A DNA stretch of 64,000 bases, from contig JAAXGN010000084.1 of NCBI GenBank assembly GCA_012267415.1, positions 1 to 64,000 of the forward strand, given 5' to 3'. Shown piece after piece: positions 1-11,729 of the stretch. The translations under genes were made by a program, and so were the position numbers. The notes under the pieces were generated by a model. The model worked only from the letters and a program-made list of their open reading frames with translations, ran no database searches and was not told the DNA's origin. The first letter of the stretch is position 1. Each line of letters starts with the position of its first letter. Source of the DNA: Candidatus Poribacteria bacterium (GTDB lineage: Bacteria; Poribacteria; WGA-4E; WGA-3G).

Positions 1-2210
<2,210 letters not shown>

Positions 2211-2307
2211 TTAAGTTCTCCTGTCAGCATAACGCACTCCATATTTTCCCAATCAACGGTATGAATACCACTTACAGAAAAGGTGGTGGTTTATGTTCAA
2301 CCAACAC

Positions 2308-4866
2308 TTAACTCACAGAATCTTCAGCATCTTCGGATGCATCCGTGTTCTCAACATCTTCGGATGCATCCGTGTTCTCAACATCTTCGGATGCATCCGT
2401 GTTCTCAACATCTTCGGATGCATCTGTGTTCTCAACATCTTCAGAGGTATCCGTGTTTTCAACGTCTTCAGAGGCATCTGTGTTCTCTGTGCTTTCATAA
2501 GTGTCCACGTTGTCAAGATCCTCAGCGACTTCTGTGTTAGTGTTTTCTTCAGGGATTTCAGTATCTTGTGGTGTTTCCTCTGTAGTCTGAGAATTGAGTA
2601 GATTATCAACGTTATTTTTCCCCATTTCCTGCTTGAGGAGAGCCCCCATAATTGTTTCCTCTTCCTCTATAGGTTTGGGTTGTCTTGGTTCGCGTATTGG
2701 TGCTGGACGTTGTCTGCGCGGGCGTTCTTGTCGTTCTTCTGGTGGTGTAGATGCACGTTCTTGGTCAGCCTGTGCTGCTTTTAGGCTCAAACCGATACGT
2801 CGGTTTTTTGCATCAAGATTTATGACTTTAACATCCAGTTCATCACCGACTGTAACGACTTCTTCAGGTCGTTCAATTCTTCTGTCGGCGATTTCAGAAA
2901 TATGTATCAGCCCATCAATCCCTTCTTCGAGTTTCGTAAATGCCCCGAAACTGGTTAGATTCACGATTTTGCCTCGTACGACTGAACCGACTTTATATTT
3001 TTCTGGAACTTCATCCCATGGGTCTGGTTGTGTTTGCTTGAGTCCTAACGATACGCGGCGTTCGGATGCGTCAATCTGTAGTACGACGACCTCAACTTCT
3101 TCACCTTCTTTTAGTAATTCCTGTGGGTTGGAACCTCTATCTGTCCAAGACAGGTCTGATGTATGTATTAATCCATCAATCCCTTCTTCAATTTCAACAA
3201 AAGCACCGAAGTTGGTCAAATTTCGTATACGTCCTGTAATTTTTGTGCCGACAGGATATTTCTGTTCCAAGATTTCCCAGGGGTTTGGCTGCAATTGTTT
3301 GATTCCTAAAGATATTCGTTTATCTTCTTTAGAAATCTCAAGTACAATTGCTTCAATTTCATCACCCTTGCTCACTATTCTTGAAGGTGCGACGTTGCGT
3401 CTGGTCCAAGCCATTTCAGAGACGTGTATCAATCCTTCCACTGCTTCTTCCAGTTGAACAAAGACACCGTAATTAACGATATTTACGACATCGCCAGAGA
3501 CTCTTGAGCCGATAGGGTATTTTTCCTCAACATTTTCCCATGGGTCAGATGTCTTCTGTTTCAGACCTAATGATATTTTTTCGGTTTCTATATCAATAGC
3601 AATAACTTGGACTTCAATTTCGTCTCCCATTTCAACAATTTCAGATGGGTGATGAATTCGCTTCCATGCCATATCGGTTTTATGTAGTAATCCATCAACG
3701 CCGCCAAGGTCGACGAAAGCACCAAAAGTGGTGATGTTTTTCACGACACCTTTAACGAGTTGACCAACTTCAAGGGTTTTTAGCACTTCCTCTTTCTTTT
3801 CAGCCATCTCAGTTTCGAGCCACGCTCGGCGAGACAGAACAATATTGTTTCGACGTCTGTTCATACTGATGACCTTCATCTGGAATGTTTCACCGATGTA
3901 CTGGTCAAGGTTCTGAATTGGACGCATTTCAACTTGAGACGCTGGCAAGAAGCCGGGTAAAGAACCTACAGAAACACGTAGACCGCCCTTAATGCGTTCT
4001 GTGATTTGCCCTTCGACGGGGGTTCCGCTATCAAATGCATTGCCTATCTCATCCCAAATTAATGTTTGATCGGCAATTTTTTTAGATAGATTGATTTGTC
4101 CTTCAGAATCTTCACGACGGACAATATAGACATCTATCTGGTCGCCGACTTGTACCAAAGGGATGGAATCTTCACCAGATTCAAACTCGGAAGCTGGAAT
4201 GTACCCTTCAGATTTAAAGCCGATGTCAATCATAACTTCATCACGACTTACATCAACGACAGTGCCTTTAACGATCTCGCCATCTGTGAAGGCTTTCATT
4301 GAGTTATCATAAGCTTCCTCAAGAGATTCCTGACTCATTGTGGTAGCTTGCTCTTCTTCTGGTTCAATTGCAGGCTCATCAGTCGTGGATGGTTCCTCAG
4401 TATCGGATGCAGATACTTCAGTTTCGTCATCAGAGGGAGTAGTTATAGCGGGGTCTGTTTCTGATGTATCACTCTCAACTTCGGTAGCTTGCTCGTGATC
4501 TTCAGACATGGTTTCGGCAGAAGTGGTTTCAGCGGTCAGAGTCGTATCACTTTCATCAGGTTCGGTTTCTGATGTATCGCTCTCAGTATCGTTAGCAGGC
4601 TGGGATTTTTCAGAAGTATCGCTTTCGGTTGCTTCTTCATTTTCAGCAGTATCTCCTGCTTCATTGGTAGAATCAGCTTGATCAGAGTCGTTTTCATCGG
4701 ATTCCGACAACTCTGTTTCAGCATCATCAGTAGTTGTTTCAACTTCTGCCTCTGTTTCCGTTTCGTTTACTTCTTCGTGTGTAACTTCAGTTGCGTTTCC
4801 AACTGATTGTTTCTCTTCTTCCACATCAACTATGGAATGGATTGTGTGGGTTTGTTCATTATTCAT
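2308..4866 (-). CDS. rpsA: 30S ribosomal protein S1, six S1 domains, long acidic N-terminal extension and repetitive acidic C-terminal tail
   Basis: Six S1 units (e.g. GQLVKGVVKNITTFGAFVDLGGVDGLLHKTDMAW); N-terminal ~175 aa rich in E/D/S/T; C-terminal (ASEDVENTD)n. Confidence 0.93.
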   Translation of the reverse strand: MNNEQTHTIHSIVDVEEEKQSVGNATEVTHEEVNETETEAEVETTTDDAETELSESDENDSDQADSTNEAGDTAENEEATESDTSEKSQPANDTESDTSETEPDESDTTLTAETTSAETMSEDHEQATEVESDTSETDPAITTPSDDETEVSASDTEEPSTTDEPAIEPEEEQATTMSQESLEEAYDNSMKAFTDGEIVKGTVVDVSRDEVMIDIGFKSEGYIPASEFESGEDSIPLVQVGDQIDVYIVRREDSEGQINLSKKIADQTLIWDEIGNAFDSGTPVEGQITERIKGGLRVSVGSLPGFLPASQVEMRPIQNLDQYIGETFQMKVISMNRRRNNIVLSRRAWLETEMAEKKEEVLKTLEVGQLVKGVVKNITTFGAFVDLGGVDGLLHKTDMAWKRIHHPSEIVEMGDEIEVQVIAIDIETEKISLGLKQKTSDPWENVEEKYPIGSRVSGDVVNIVNYGVFVQLEEAVEGLIHVSEMAWTRRNVAPSRIVSKGDEIEAIVLEISKEDKRISLGIKQLQPNPWEILEQKYPVGTKITGRIRNLTNFGAFVEIEEGIDGLIHTSDLSWTDRGSNPQELLKEGEEVEVVVLQIDASERRVSLGLKQTQPDPWDEVPEKYKVGSVVRGKIVNLTSFGAFTKLEEGIDGLIHISEIADRRIERPEEVVTVGDELDVKVINLDAKNRRIGLSLKAAQADQERASTPPEERQERPRRQRPAPIREPRQPKPIEEEETIMGALLKQEMGKNNVDNLLNSQTTEETPQDTEIPEENTNTEVAEDLDNVDTYESTENTDASEDVENTDTSEDVENTDASEDVENTDASEDVENTDASEDVENTDASEDAEDSVS
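2328..2489. repeat. Six tandem 27-bp repeats inside rpsA 3' end
   Basis: Unit catcttcggatgcatccgtgttctcaa; units 1-4 nearly identical, units 5-6 diverged; encodes 9-aa ASEDVENTD repeat. Confidence 0.92.
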
Positions 4867-5017
4867 TAAGATACCTGGGTCTCCTCAAAACGCAAGACAG
4901 CGTTAAGTCCACCAGTTCCTCCTTGTTGCACAGTGCTGCTGGCACTTTCAAATCGGTTACTTAATAGTATATCACATTGCAAAGCGAATTGCAACAATAA
5001 TCTTAGAAACATTTTGG

Positions 5018-5047
5018 TTGACATTTTTGTGTGATGAAAGGTATAAT
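5018..5047 (+). promoter_or_regulatory. Consensus sigma-70 promoter for LamG gene
   Basis: TTGACA (5018-5023) - 18 nt - TATAAT (5042-5047). Confidence 0.75.
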
Positions 5048-5075
5048 CTCCCACAGAAGTTATAGGAGGGTTCTT

Positions 5076-5939
5076 GTGTCAAATAAATTTAAACTCCTGC
5101 TCAGTTGTATATTCATGTTAAACATAGTTCTTCCCGTTTTCTCCTTCAGTCCATCCGGTGGTGTTTTGGTGCTGGATGGTGAAGATGACTATGCAATACT
5201 TCCATTTGGGAAATATGGATATATCATTCCAAGAGACACCGATGCGTTTACCGTCGAGTTTTGGTTCTATCCGACTTCTGATAATCAACCAGAAGCAGGA
5301 AAATCAAATATTATTCTGAGTCAACAAGTTCGTTTTGCTTTAGGTACAAAAAACAGATGTATAGATCCAGTTAATGAGACGGATGAGTTATGTATCTTCG
5401 GTGCAGCGTACCTTGAGGGTGCTGCGAACGGTATCTCAGGTGTTCATGTTGTCATCAAAAAGAATGAATGGAATTATATGGCAGTTATATTCACGGACAG
5501 CACATTATATCTGGCTTATAACGATAAGATTTATAAAAAAAGGAAATTCACACCTATGAACGTCGTGGCTGGGGAACTGCGCCTACCTGAAGGGTTTAAG
5601 AACTTCTGTGTGGGTGGATATGCTGAAGACTTTTTGATCCCAAAACTTTACTTTCAAGGTGAAATTGATACGATAAGGGTATCCAATATTGCTCGATATG
5701 ATTTACCCATTGAAAAGGGAATTTCAGCCTTTGAACCACCGCACCGTTTCTCAAGTGATGCCAACACATTGGCACTCTGGAATTTTGATGAGCATGAAGG
5801 ATCAGAAACCTTTGAGGATGCGTCGGGGAATGGGTATACTCTAACTGGGATGAACGGGGCCACCACAAGCGGTACACTCGCTGTCCAACCTACAAGCAAC
5901 TCATTATCCACGACTTGGGCAAAAATCAAGTCAGAATAA
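5076..5939 (+). CDS. Secreted LamG/concanavalin A-like domain protein
   Basis: GTG start at 5076 with AGGAGG at 5064-5069; signal peptide VSNKFKLLLSCIFMLNIVLPVFSFS; GGVLVLDGEDDYAILPFG...FTVEFWFYP LamG hallmarks. Track start at 5031 lies between -35 and -10. Confidence 0.85.
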   Translation: MSNKFKLLLSCIFMLNIVLPVFSFSPSGGVLVLDGEDDYAILPFGKYGYIIPRDTDAFTVEFWFYPTSDNQPEAGKSNIILSQQVRFALGTKNRCIDPVNETDELCIFGAAYLEGAANGISGVHVVIKKNEWNYMAVIFTDSTLYLAYNDKIYKKRKFTPMNVVAGELRLPEGFKNFCVGGYAEDFLIPKLYFQGEIDTIRVSNIARYDLPIEKGISAFEPPHRFSSDANTLALWNFDEHEGSETFEDASGNGYTLTGMNGATTSGTLAVQPTSNSLSTTWAKIKSE

Positions 5940-6017
5940 TCCTGAGTCATATAATTCTAATTCTATCTGTTTTCTTTCATTCTGTTGTGGGATGGGTAAA
6001 GACACGAAAGCAGATGC

Positions 6018-8699
6018 TTACGACACATCCCACAACACTATGGTCCCATCTATGCAGCTGCCAGAAAGCAATTTACCATTCGAAGAAAAGGCGAGAGATG
6101 CGACTATATCGGATTGACCACTTAATACTGCAACCTGTTCACCCGTCTCAATTTCCCAAATAGACACGATGTCTTGTTCTGTCTGATACCACAATGCACC
6201 AGCAAGGTATTTACCACAATGTGAGAATGCAATCGTAACGCCATCACAGTTAGGTTTAGGGAGAAGTATTGTCTGCAGTGTCTTAAACGTGTGCGCATCC
6301 AGAATGCGGATCTCAGTATCAGAACGAGAAGCAATGAAATCTCCACAGGGAGAAAAGAAATACAGAAACCTTAATGTTGACTCTTTGATTTCTTGACAAG
6401 ACTCTAAGTCCCATATACACACTTTCTTGCTGTGATCAAAACTGAAAAGCCTTTGTCCATCCGGTGAAAACGTCACCGAAAAAACATCATCCTGATGTCC
6501 CTGCAGCACTGATGGATGCTTTGGGTCGTCGATATTCCATACATACACATTACCCGACTCACACCCACATGCAATCCGATCCCCCTGTGGTGAGAACCGT
6601 GGTCCACAGCTCCTATCAAATATCTCATCAGGGACAGGGATTTCAGCTATAGATCTTTCTTTTGACCTAAGTCGCCACACCTTAGTGCGACGATCATTAT
6701 GACAGTGAAGAACGGTTATCTCCCCTGAAGGCTTCACAATGAAATCAGCAATATAATCATTAAAAAACTGATGTTCTTTAACAGACCTATTATCAACATC
6801 CAACAGGACGATACCGTCCCAACAATCACACACAAGCGTGTGATTGTCTACCCAGACAGGGGGGATACGATTAAAAATGAAGTGATGTTCACGGACAACT
6901 TCGTAATTCGGTATTTCATCTGTTGTCTTGGTGTTTTCATTATCTGTCATTCCAGCTGCAAGCAGGTCTGTGTATGCTTTCGCTAAATCGATAGAAAACC
7001 AATAACCGCCTACACCTGAGCGGACTTCAAGCACCCTCCCATTAGTTTCAACATTCCATACATCAATTGCATAGCCATCGGGTCTTGTAACATCTCTGAT
7101 ACCGTATAGCTGCCCGTTGTTTGCATAGAAAGGTTCGTCCATATTAGGAGCAACCCTTTTGACAGAATTTGTAGCGATCTCCCATTCTATAAGGATGTCG
7201 TCGCTTGATGCGATGTATTTCCCACATGGCGAAAAAGTGATTGACATTATCTCATCATTGTGTTCAGTGAAGTATGCGATCTGTTCATTTGCGGTGATAT
7301 CCCAGACAGCGATATCGGAATAAAGCAGTTCATCATAGTGTAGTGTGCCATCAGTTGAACCACCTGCTATAAGCCGACTGTCATCTGAAATCGCAAAGGT
7401 TTCTCCTGGAAACTTGACAATTGGTTTACCTGTTTGCGGTTCCCAAACGTAGATCTGGGCATGTTCGTCATCAGGGTTGAGACACACATTCTCCTTTGAG
7501 TATTTTCTGTGATTTCCCACCATTGACGCAAGTCCTGCCCCATCCGGGGTGAATGTAAGTCCTTCAATGTCATTGGTTTTCCATTTGTGTTCTCCACGAT
7601 CCATCTGAGCGATCTGTTCACTTGTGTGAATGTCCAAGACTCTGACATGTCCTTCGTAATCAGCAATTGCGATCCATTTCCCATTTGACGAACAGGCAAG
7701 TCCAGCATAGGCACTCTGTTCCTCAATTTCCAATACACATTGACCACTTGTGACATCCATCACCTTGATCGTTGCATGTTTCGTAACGAGAATTACCAGC
7801 TTGCCATCAGGTGAGAACTCTATGTTGAAGACACACCCTTGCGAATCATCCCAAAATGAAATCGGTTGCATTGAAGCGACATCATACCACCATAATCCAG
7901 AGGTAGTTCCGACAGCAAAATGGACTCCATCTGGTGACAGTTTAACTGACTTGACTTCACCTTTACCAAATTTTGCGTAGACTCCATCGGGTAGTCTCCA
8001 ATTGTCGCCTGTTGCATCGTTGGGATCAACGTTGAAAATTGCTGGTTTAATAGTATTCTTTGCTTTTTCTATGATTCTCTTAGGCTGAACAGATTCTGAT
8101 TTCATTGCTGCTCCTTTTGTTTGTGCTGCTAATGGTGCGGGGTCAAATTCCTTTCGTAGTAGTGCTCGGATTTCACGTAATTTTGTTTTTACTGTTCCTA
8201 TCGGCATGTTGAATTCGGATGCGATCTCTTTGATTTGCCACGATTCCAGGTAGAAAAGTTTTGCGACTGAACGCAACTTCTGTGGTAGGTGATGGATTGT
8301 TTCTTTGATGTCAGCGATGAGTTGGTATTCTCTGAACCGTGCTGCTGCGTGTTCGTTCAACTGTTCTGCGATCACGGTTGCATCGTGCGGGATTTCGTTT
8401 CGGGTTTGTCGTCCGATAGTGTAATAGCGTTTACAGGCATTGTAGGCGATACGGTGAAGCCACGCACCGAAACTCTTTATGTTTCTGAGGTCTCTGATGT
8501 TCTTCCAGACAGCCATCCAGATGTCTGTGTGAATCTCTTCAGCATCTTGGTGTTGTCTTGCATTTGCGTGAATGACACCCCGGATGCGCGGTGTAAATCG
8601 CTTGATGAGCTCAGCAAACGCTTGCTGATCTCTTTTCTGGACAAGGTGGATGAGTTCTTCGTCTGTTAGGTTCTTTAGTGATTTATCGTCTTTTGACAT
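6018..8699 (-). CDS. ECF sigma-70 factor (regions 2 and 4) fused to C-terminal WD40 beta-propeller
   Basis: N-term LTDEELIHLVQKRDQQAFAELIKRFTPRI...DAEEIHTDIWMAVWKNI...FGAWLHRIAYNAC...LPQKLRSVAKLFYLESWQIKEIASEFNMPIGTVKTKLREIRALLRKEF; then WD40 repeats. Confidence 0.92.
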   Translation of the reverse strand: MSKDDKSLKNLTDEELIHLVQKRDQQAFAELIKRFTPRIRGVIHANARQHQDAEEIHTDIWMAVWKNIRDLRNIKSFGAWLHRIAYNACKRYYTIGRQTRNEIPHDATVIAEQLNEHAAARFREYQLIADIKETIHHLPQKLRSVAKLFYLESWQIKEIASEFNMPIGTVKTKLREIRALLRKEFDPAPLAAQTKGAAMKSESVQPKRIIEKAKNTIKPAIFNVDPNDATGDNWRLPDGVYAKFGKGEVKSVKLSPDGVHFAVGTTSGLWWYDVASMQPISFWDDSQGCVFNIEFSPDGKLVILVTKHATIKVMDVTSGQCVLEIEEQSAYAGLACSSNGKWIAIADYEGHVRVLDIHTSEQIAQMDRGEHKWKTNDIEGLTFTPDGAGLASMVGNHRKYSKENVCLNPDDEHAQIYVWEPQTGKPIVKFPGETFAISDDSRLIAGGSTDGTLHYDELLYSDIAVWDITANEQIAYFTEHNDEIMSITFSPCGKYIASSDDILIEWEIATNSVKRVAPNMDEPFYANNGQLYGIRDVTRPDGYAIDVWNVETNGRVLEVRSGVGGYWFSIDLAKAYTDLLAAGMTDNENTKTTDEIPNYEVVREHHFIFNRIPPVWVDNHTLVCDCWDGIVLLDVDNRSVKEHQFFNDYIADFIVKPSGEITVLHCHNDRRTKVWRLRSKERSIAEIPVPDEIFDRSCGPRFSPQGDRIACGCESGNVYVWNIDDPKHPSVLQGHQDDVFSVTFSPDGQRLFSFDHSKKVCIWDLESCQEIKESTLRFLYFFSPCGDFIASRSDTEIRILDAHTFKTLQTILLPKPNCDGVTIAFSHCGKYLAGALWYQTEQDIVSIWEIETGEQVAVLSGQSDIVASLAFSSNGKLLSGSCIDGTIVLWDVS

Positions 8700-8725
8700 T
8701 GCTACTATCCTGTGTTGGTTTTATA

Positions 8726-8754
8726 ATAGAGTAGCATATATGTCGGAAAGGTTT
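8726..8754 (-). promoter_or_regulatory. Candidate ECF-type promoter AAACCTTT-N15-CTCTAT
   Basis: Reverse complement of aaaggttt (8747-8754) and atagag (8726-8731), 27 nt before the start codon. Confidence 0.5.
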
Positions 8755-8798
8755 AAAAAAAATTATGTTGTCCAGTATGTGTATCCCAGAGATGAATT

Positions 8799-8972
8799 CA
8801 TAAGCGTCAATTTAGTGTGGTTTAAAAGTAGTAGGCACACGCCGTGTGCCGTCCATCTATAACTCATCTTGGCATGGGACACACCAAAATATATTCAAAA
8901 AGGCTCATGGTATACGGCACACGGAGTGTGCCTACTACTATGCATCTGAATGTCCTTAAATTGACGCCTATG
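8799..8972. repeat. MITE-like inverted-repeat element
   Basis: Outer IR CATAAGCGTCAATTTA (8799-8814) vs TAAATTGACGCCTATG (8957-8972), 1 mismatch; inner IR around AGTAGTAGGCACAC and GTGTGCCTACTACT. Confidence 0.75.
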
Positions 8973-8978
8973 GTGATT

Positions 8979-11672
8979 TCACGTCAGCTTACATTCCTCT
9001 AAATCCCACAGCATGACAGTGCCATTTCCACAGCCAGCTGCTAATAGTTTTCCGTTGGGGGAAAAGGAAAGAAATGATAACTTTGAAGTATGTCCTCGTA
9101 GATCGGCAACTTGTTCACACGTTTCAACATCCCATAGGCGTATTGCTAAACTGGCAGCATCATTCTCCCACCACGTCGCTCCAGCAAGGTAACGTCCACA
9201 AGGAGAAAACACGAGCGGAGATGTACGTGCAAACGGTGTTGGTTGCGGAATTGAACGTAAGTGTGTCAGATTATCCGCACACCAAAAACGTATTTCGGTA
9301 TTTAGATCAGCAACGATGCGTTCACCGTTGGGAGAGAATACCATCGCTAACGGTTCACACGGTGTGTCCATCGGTAACCTACTGATTTCCTTGTTAGCTG
9401 CTACATCCCATATACGTGCGGTTTCATCTTGAGCACCACTTACCAATCGCTGTCCATTGGGAGAGAATGCAATTGTTTGAATATAATCTGTGTGTCCTTT
9501 CAGCACTGATGGAGTCTGTGGTTGCTCAAGATTCCATAGAAAGATATTCCCCAGTCTACAACCAGCAGCGATATGATCACCAATAGGTGAAATTGCGGTT
9601 TGAATTACCCAAATGAATGCCGTTTCAGGTACATTGAATTCTGCGATAGGTTTGTCAGGTGTTTTCAAATCCCACACTTTACTCTCCTGAGAAAAATGTG
9701 AAACCAGTACCCTCTCCGAAGTGAGTTTCGTTATTGAACTTACCCAATCATCAAATAACATTCTCTCTTTGAGGCATTTCTGTTCAACATCCCAAAACGC
9801 AACTCCACGAATAGTATTCGTTGCTATTGTCTTGTCATCTATCCAGACAGTTTGCGCTGCGGGCCAGGGAAACACAATCTCACGTGCAATCTCATACTTC
9901 GGTATATTCGCATTTTTTGTTTTGTCAGTTGGTCTATCTACCAATTGGTGCGTATATGCCATCGCTAAAGAATATGCGAAAGCGAAACTGCCAATACCCG
10001 CTTGTATCTGAAGTATGCTTTCTCTTGCTTCAACATCCCAAACATCTAAACTGCTGGTAGCTCCATCGTATTTAATAGCGTATAGGTGTCCTGTATTAGA
10101 ATAGAAAGGATCAGTGAAGTTAGGATATACCTTCAGTTCAGAGCTTGTTTCGATATCCCAAATCCGCAAAGTTTCATCGCTTGATGCGATGTATTTTCCA
10201 CAAGGTGAAAAAGTGAGTGAATCTATCCACTCAGTATGTTCGGTGAAGTAGGCAATTTGTTCACCTGTAGATATATCCCATACTGAGATGTTGCTATCAA
10301 CGCATTTTTCATTTGTTGACGTTTCGTCAGGAGAAGACCCGGCAACTAAACGACTGTCGGAGGAAAGTGCAAATCGATGTCCAGCGAACTTGACGAGTTT
10401 CTTCCCTGTCGTTGGGTCCCAAACATAGATTTGACTACCTTCTGAATCGGGATTCAGGATTTCATCGTATGTTTCCTTTTTACCTGAAGAATGAAAAGGA
10501 TTACCAGCAATCGCTGCAAGTAGCGTTCCATCAGGTGTAAATTGAAGATCATAGATATCGTTTGATTTCCATTTATGTTCTCCCCGATCCATCTGTGCAA
10601 TCTGTAAGCCGGTTTCAATATCCAATACGTTCACAAATCCTGAACCACCGGAAATCGCTGCCCATTTTCCATTTGACGAACAAGCCAGACCGCCAAATCC
10701 ATCCTGATCCTTTATTTCTCTGATGCATTCGCCAGTTTCAACATCCATTATCCTGATGATAGAACCTACGGTATTCATAATAATCAGTCTGCCATCAGGT
10801 GAGAAGTCGATGGTATTGACATCACCACCGGCGACCTTCCATAAAGAGATGGGTTGCATTGTTGTGACATCATACCACCATAACCCAACCCCTGTTGCGA
10901 CGGCGAAATATGTACCATCGGGGGAGAGTTTGACATCACTGATATTTCCTTTGCCGAATCTTGCGACGATGCCATCAGGTAGTCCCCAACTGTCACCAGT
11001 GGGATCATCTGCATTCACATTTAAGAGTGCAGGTTGTCTGTTATTCTTGGATTCATTATTGAGCGTTCGTAAAGCAACTTCAGATTGTTTCGTTTCTTTT
11101 GCCATGATTGCTCCTTTTATAGGTGCTGGGTCAAATTCACTTCTTAGGATTTCTCGGATTTCACGTAATTTCGTTTTAACTGTACCTATCGGCATGCTTA
11201 ACTCTGATGCGATCTCTTTAATTTTCCACGATTCCAGATAGAAGAGTTTTGCGACTGATCGCAACTTCTGTGGTAGGTGATGCACTGCTTCTCTGATGTC
11301 TGCAATGAGTTGAAATTCTCTATATCGTGCGGCAGCGTGTTCGTCTATCTGTTCAACGATCTCATCAAATTCGTGTGGAATTTCGTTTCGCGATTGGCGT
11401 GCAATTGTATAGTAGCGTTGACATGCGTTGTAGGCGATACGGTGAAGCCACGCACCGAAACTCTCAACGTTTCTGAGATGGTTGATGTTGTTCCAGACTG
11501 CCATCCAGATGTCTGTGCGTATCTCTTCTGCGTCCAGTCGGTGTCTGGCATTGGTTACAACGACACCCCAAATACGGGGTGTAAATCGGTTGATGAGTTC
11601 AGCAAAAGCTTCTTGGTCTCTGTTTTGAACCCTGCGGATGAGTTCTTCATCTGTGAGTTGGTTAATTTTCAC
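8979..11672 (-). CDS. ECF sigma-70 factor fused to WD40 beta-propeller (paralogue of 6018-8699)
   Basis: Same architecture; LTDEELIRRVQNRDQEAFAELINRFTPRIWGVV...IGTVKTKLREIREILRSEF then WD40; GTG start at 11672. Confidence 0.92.
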   Translation of the reverse strand: MKINQLTDEELIRRVQNRDQEAFAELINRFTPRIWGVVVTNARHRLDAEEIRTDIWMAVWNNINHLRNVESFGAWLHRIAYNACQRYYTIARQSRNEIPHEFDEIVEQIDEHAAARYREFQLIADIREAVHHLPQKLRSVAKLFYLESWKIKEIASELSMPIGTVKTKLREIREILRSEFDPAPIKGAIMAKETKQSEVALRTLNNESKNNRQPALLNVNADDPTGDSWGLPDGIVARFGKGNISDVKLSPDGTYFAVATGVGLWWYDVTTMQPISLWKVAGGDVNTIDFSPDGRLIIMNTVGSIIRIMDVETGECIREIKDQDGFGGLACSSNGKWAAISGGSGFVNVLDIETGLQIAQMDRGEHKWKSNDIYDLQFTPDGTLLAAIAGNPFHSSGKKETYDEILNPDSEGSQIYVWDPTTGKKLVKFAGHRFALSSDSRLVAGSSPDETSTNEKCVDSNISVWDISTGEQIAYFTEHTEWIDSLTFSPCGKYIASSDETLRIWDIETSSELKVYPNFTDPFYSNTGHLYAIKYDGATSSLDVWDVEARESILQIQAGIGSFAFAYSLAMAYTHQLVDRPTDKTKNANIPKYEIAREIVFPWPAAQTVWIDDKTIATNTIRGVAFWDVEQKCLKERMLFDDWVSSITKLTSERVLVSHFSQESKVWDLKTPDKPIAEFNVPETAFIWVIQTAISPIGDHIAAGCRLGNIFLWNLEQPQTPSVLKGHTDYIQTIAFSPNGQRLVSGAQDETARIWDVAANKEISRLPMDTPCEPLAMVFSPNGERIVADLNTEIRFWCADNLTHLRSIPQPTPFARTSPLVFSPCGRYLAGATWWENDAASLAIRLWDVETCEQVADLRGHTSKLSFLSFSPNGKLLAAGCGNGTVMLWDLEECKLT

Positions 11673-11700
11673 AACACTCTTCCTGAGTTGGTTTTAATTT

Positions 11701-11729
11701 ATAGAGAAGGAACAGTTTGATAAAGGTTT
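11701..11729 (-). promoter_or_regulatory. Candidate ECF-type promoter AAACCTTT-N15-CTCTAT
   Basis: aaaggttt (11722-11729) and atagag (11701-11706) on + strand; same spacing as at 8726-8754. Confidence 0.5.

Noticed and set aside
2211-2307. SAM or SAH riboswitch upstream of metK-ahcY
   Set aside because: Intergenic space is short and no recognisable conserved core was seen.
2283-2601. Plus-strand ORFs QHLRMHPCS and CVLNIFGCIR repeats
   Set aside because: Antisense readings of the rpsA 27-bp repeats; no initiation signals.
5031-5054. ATG start at 5031 for the LamG gene
   Set aside because: Lies between the -35 and -10 boxes; GTG 5076 has AGGAGG and a clean signal peptide.
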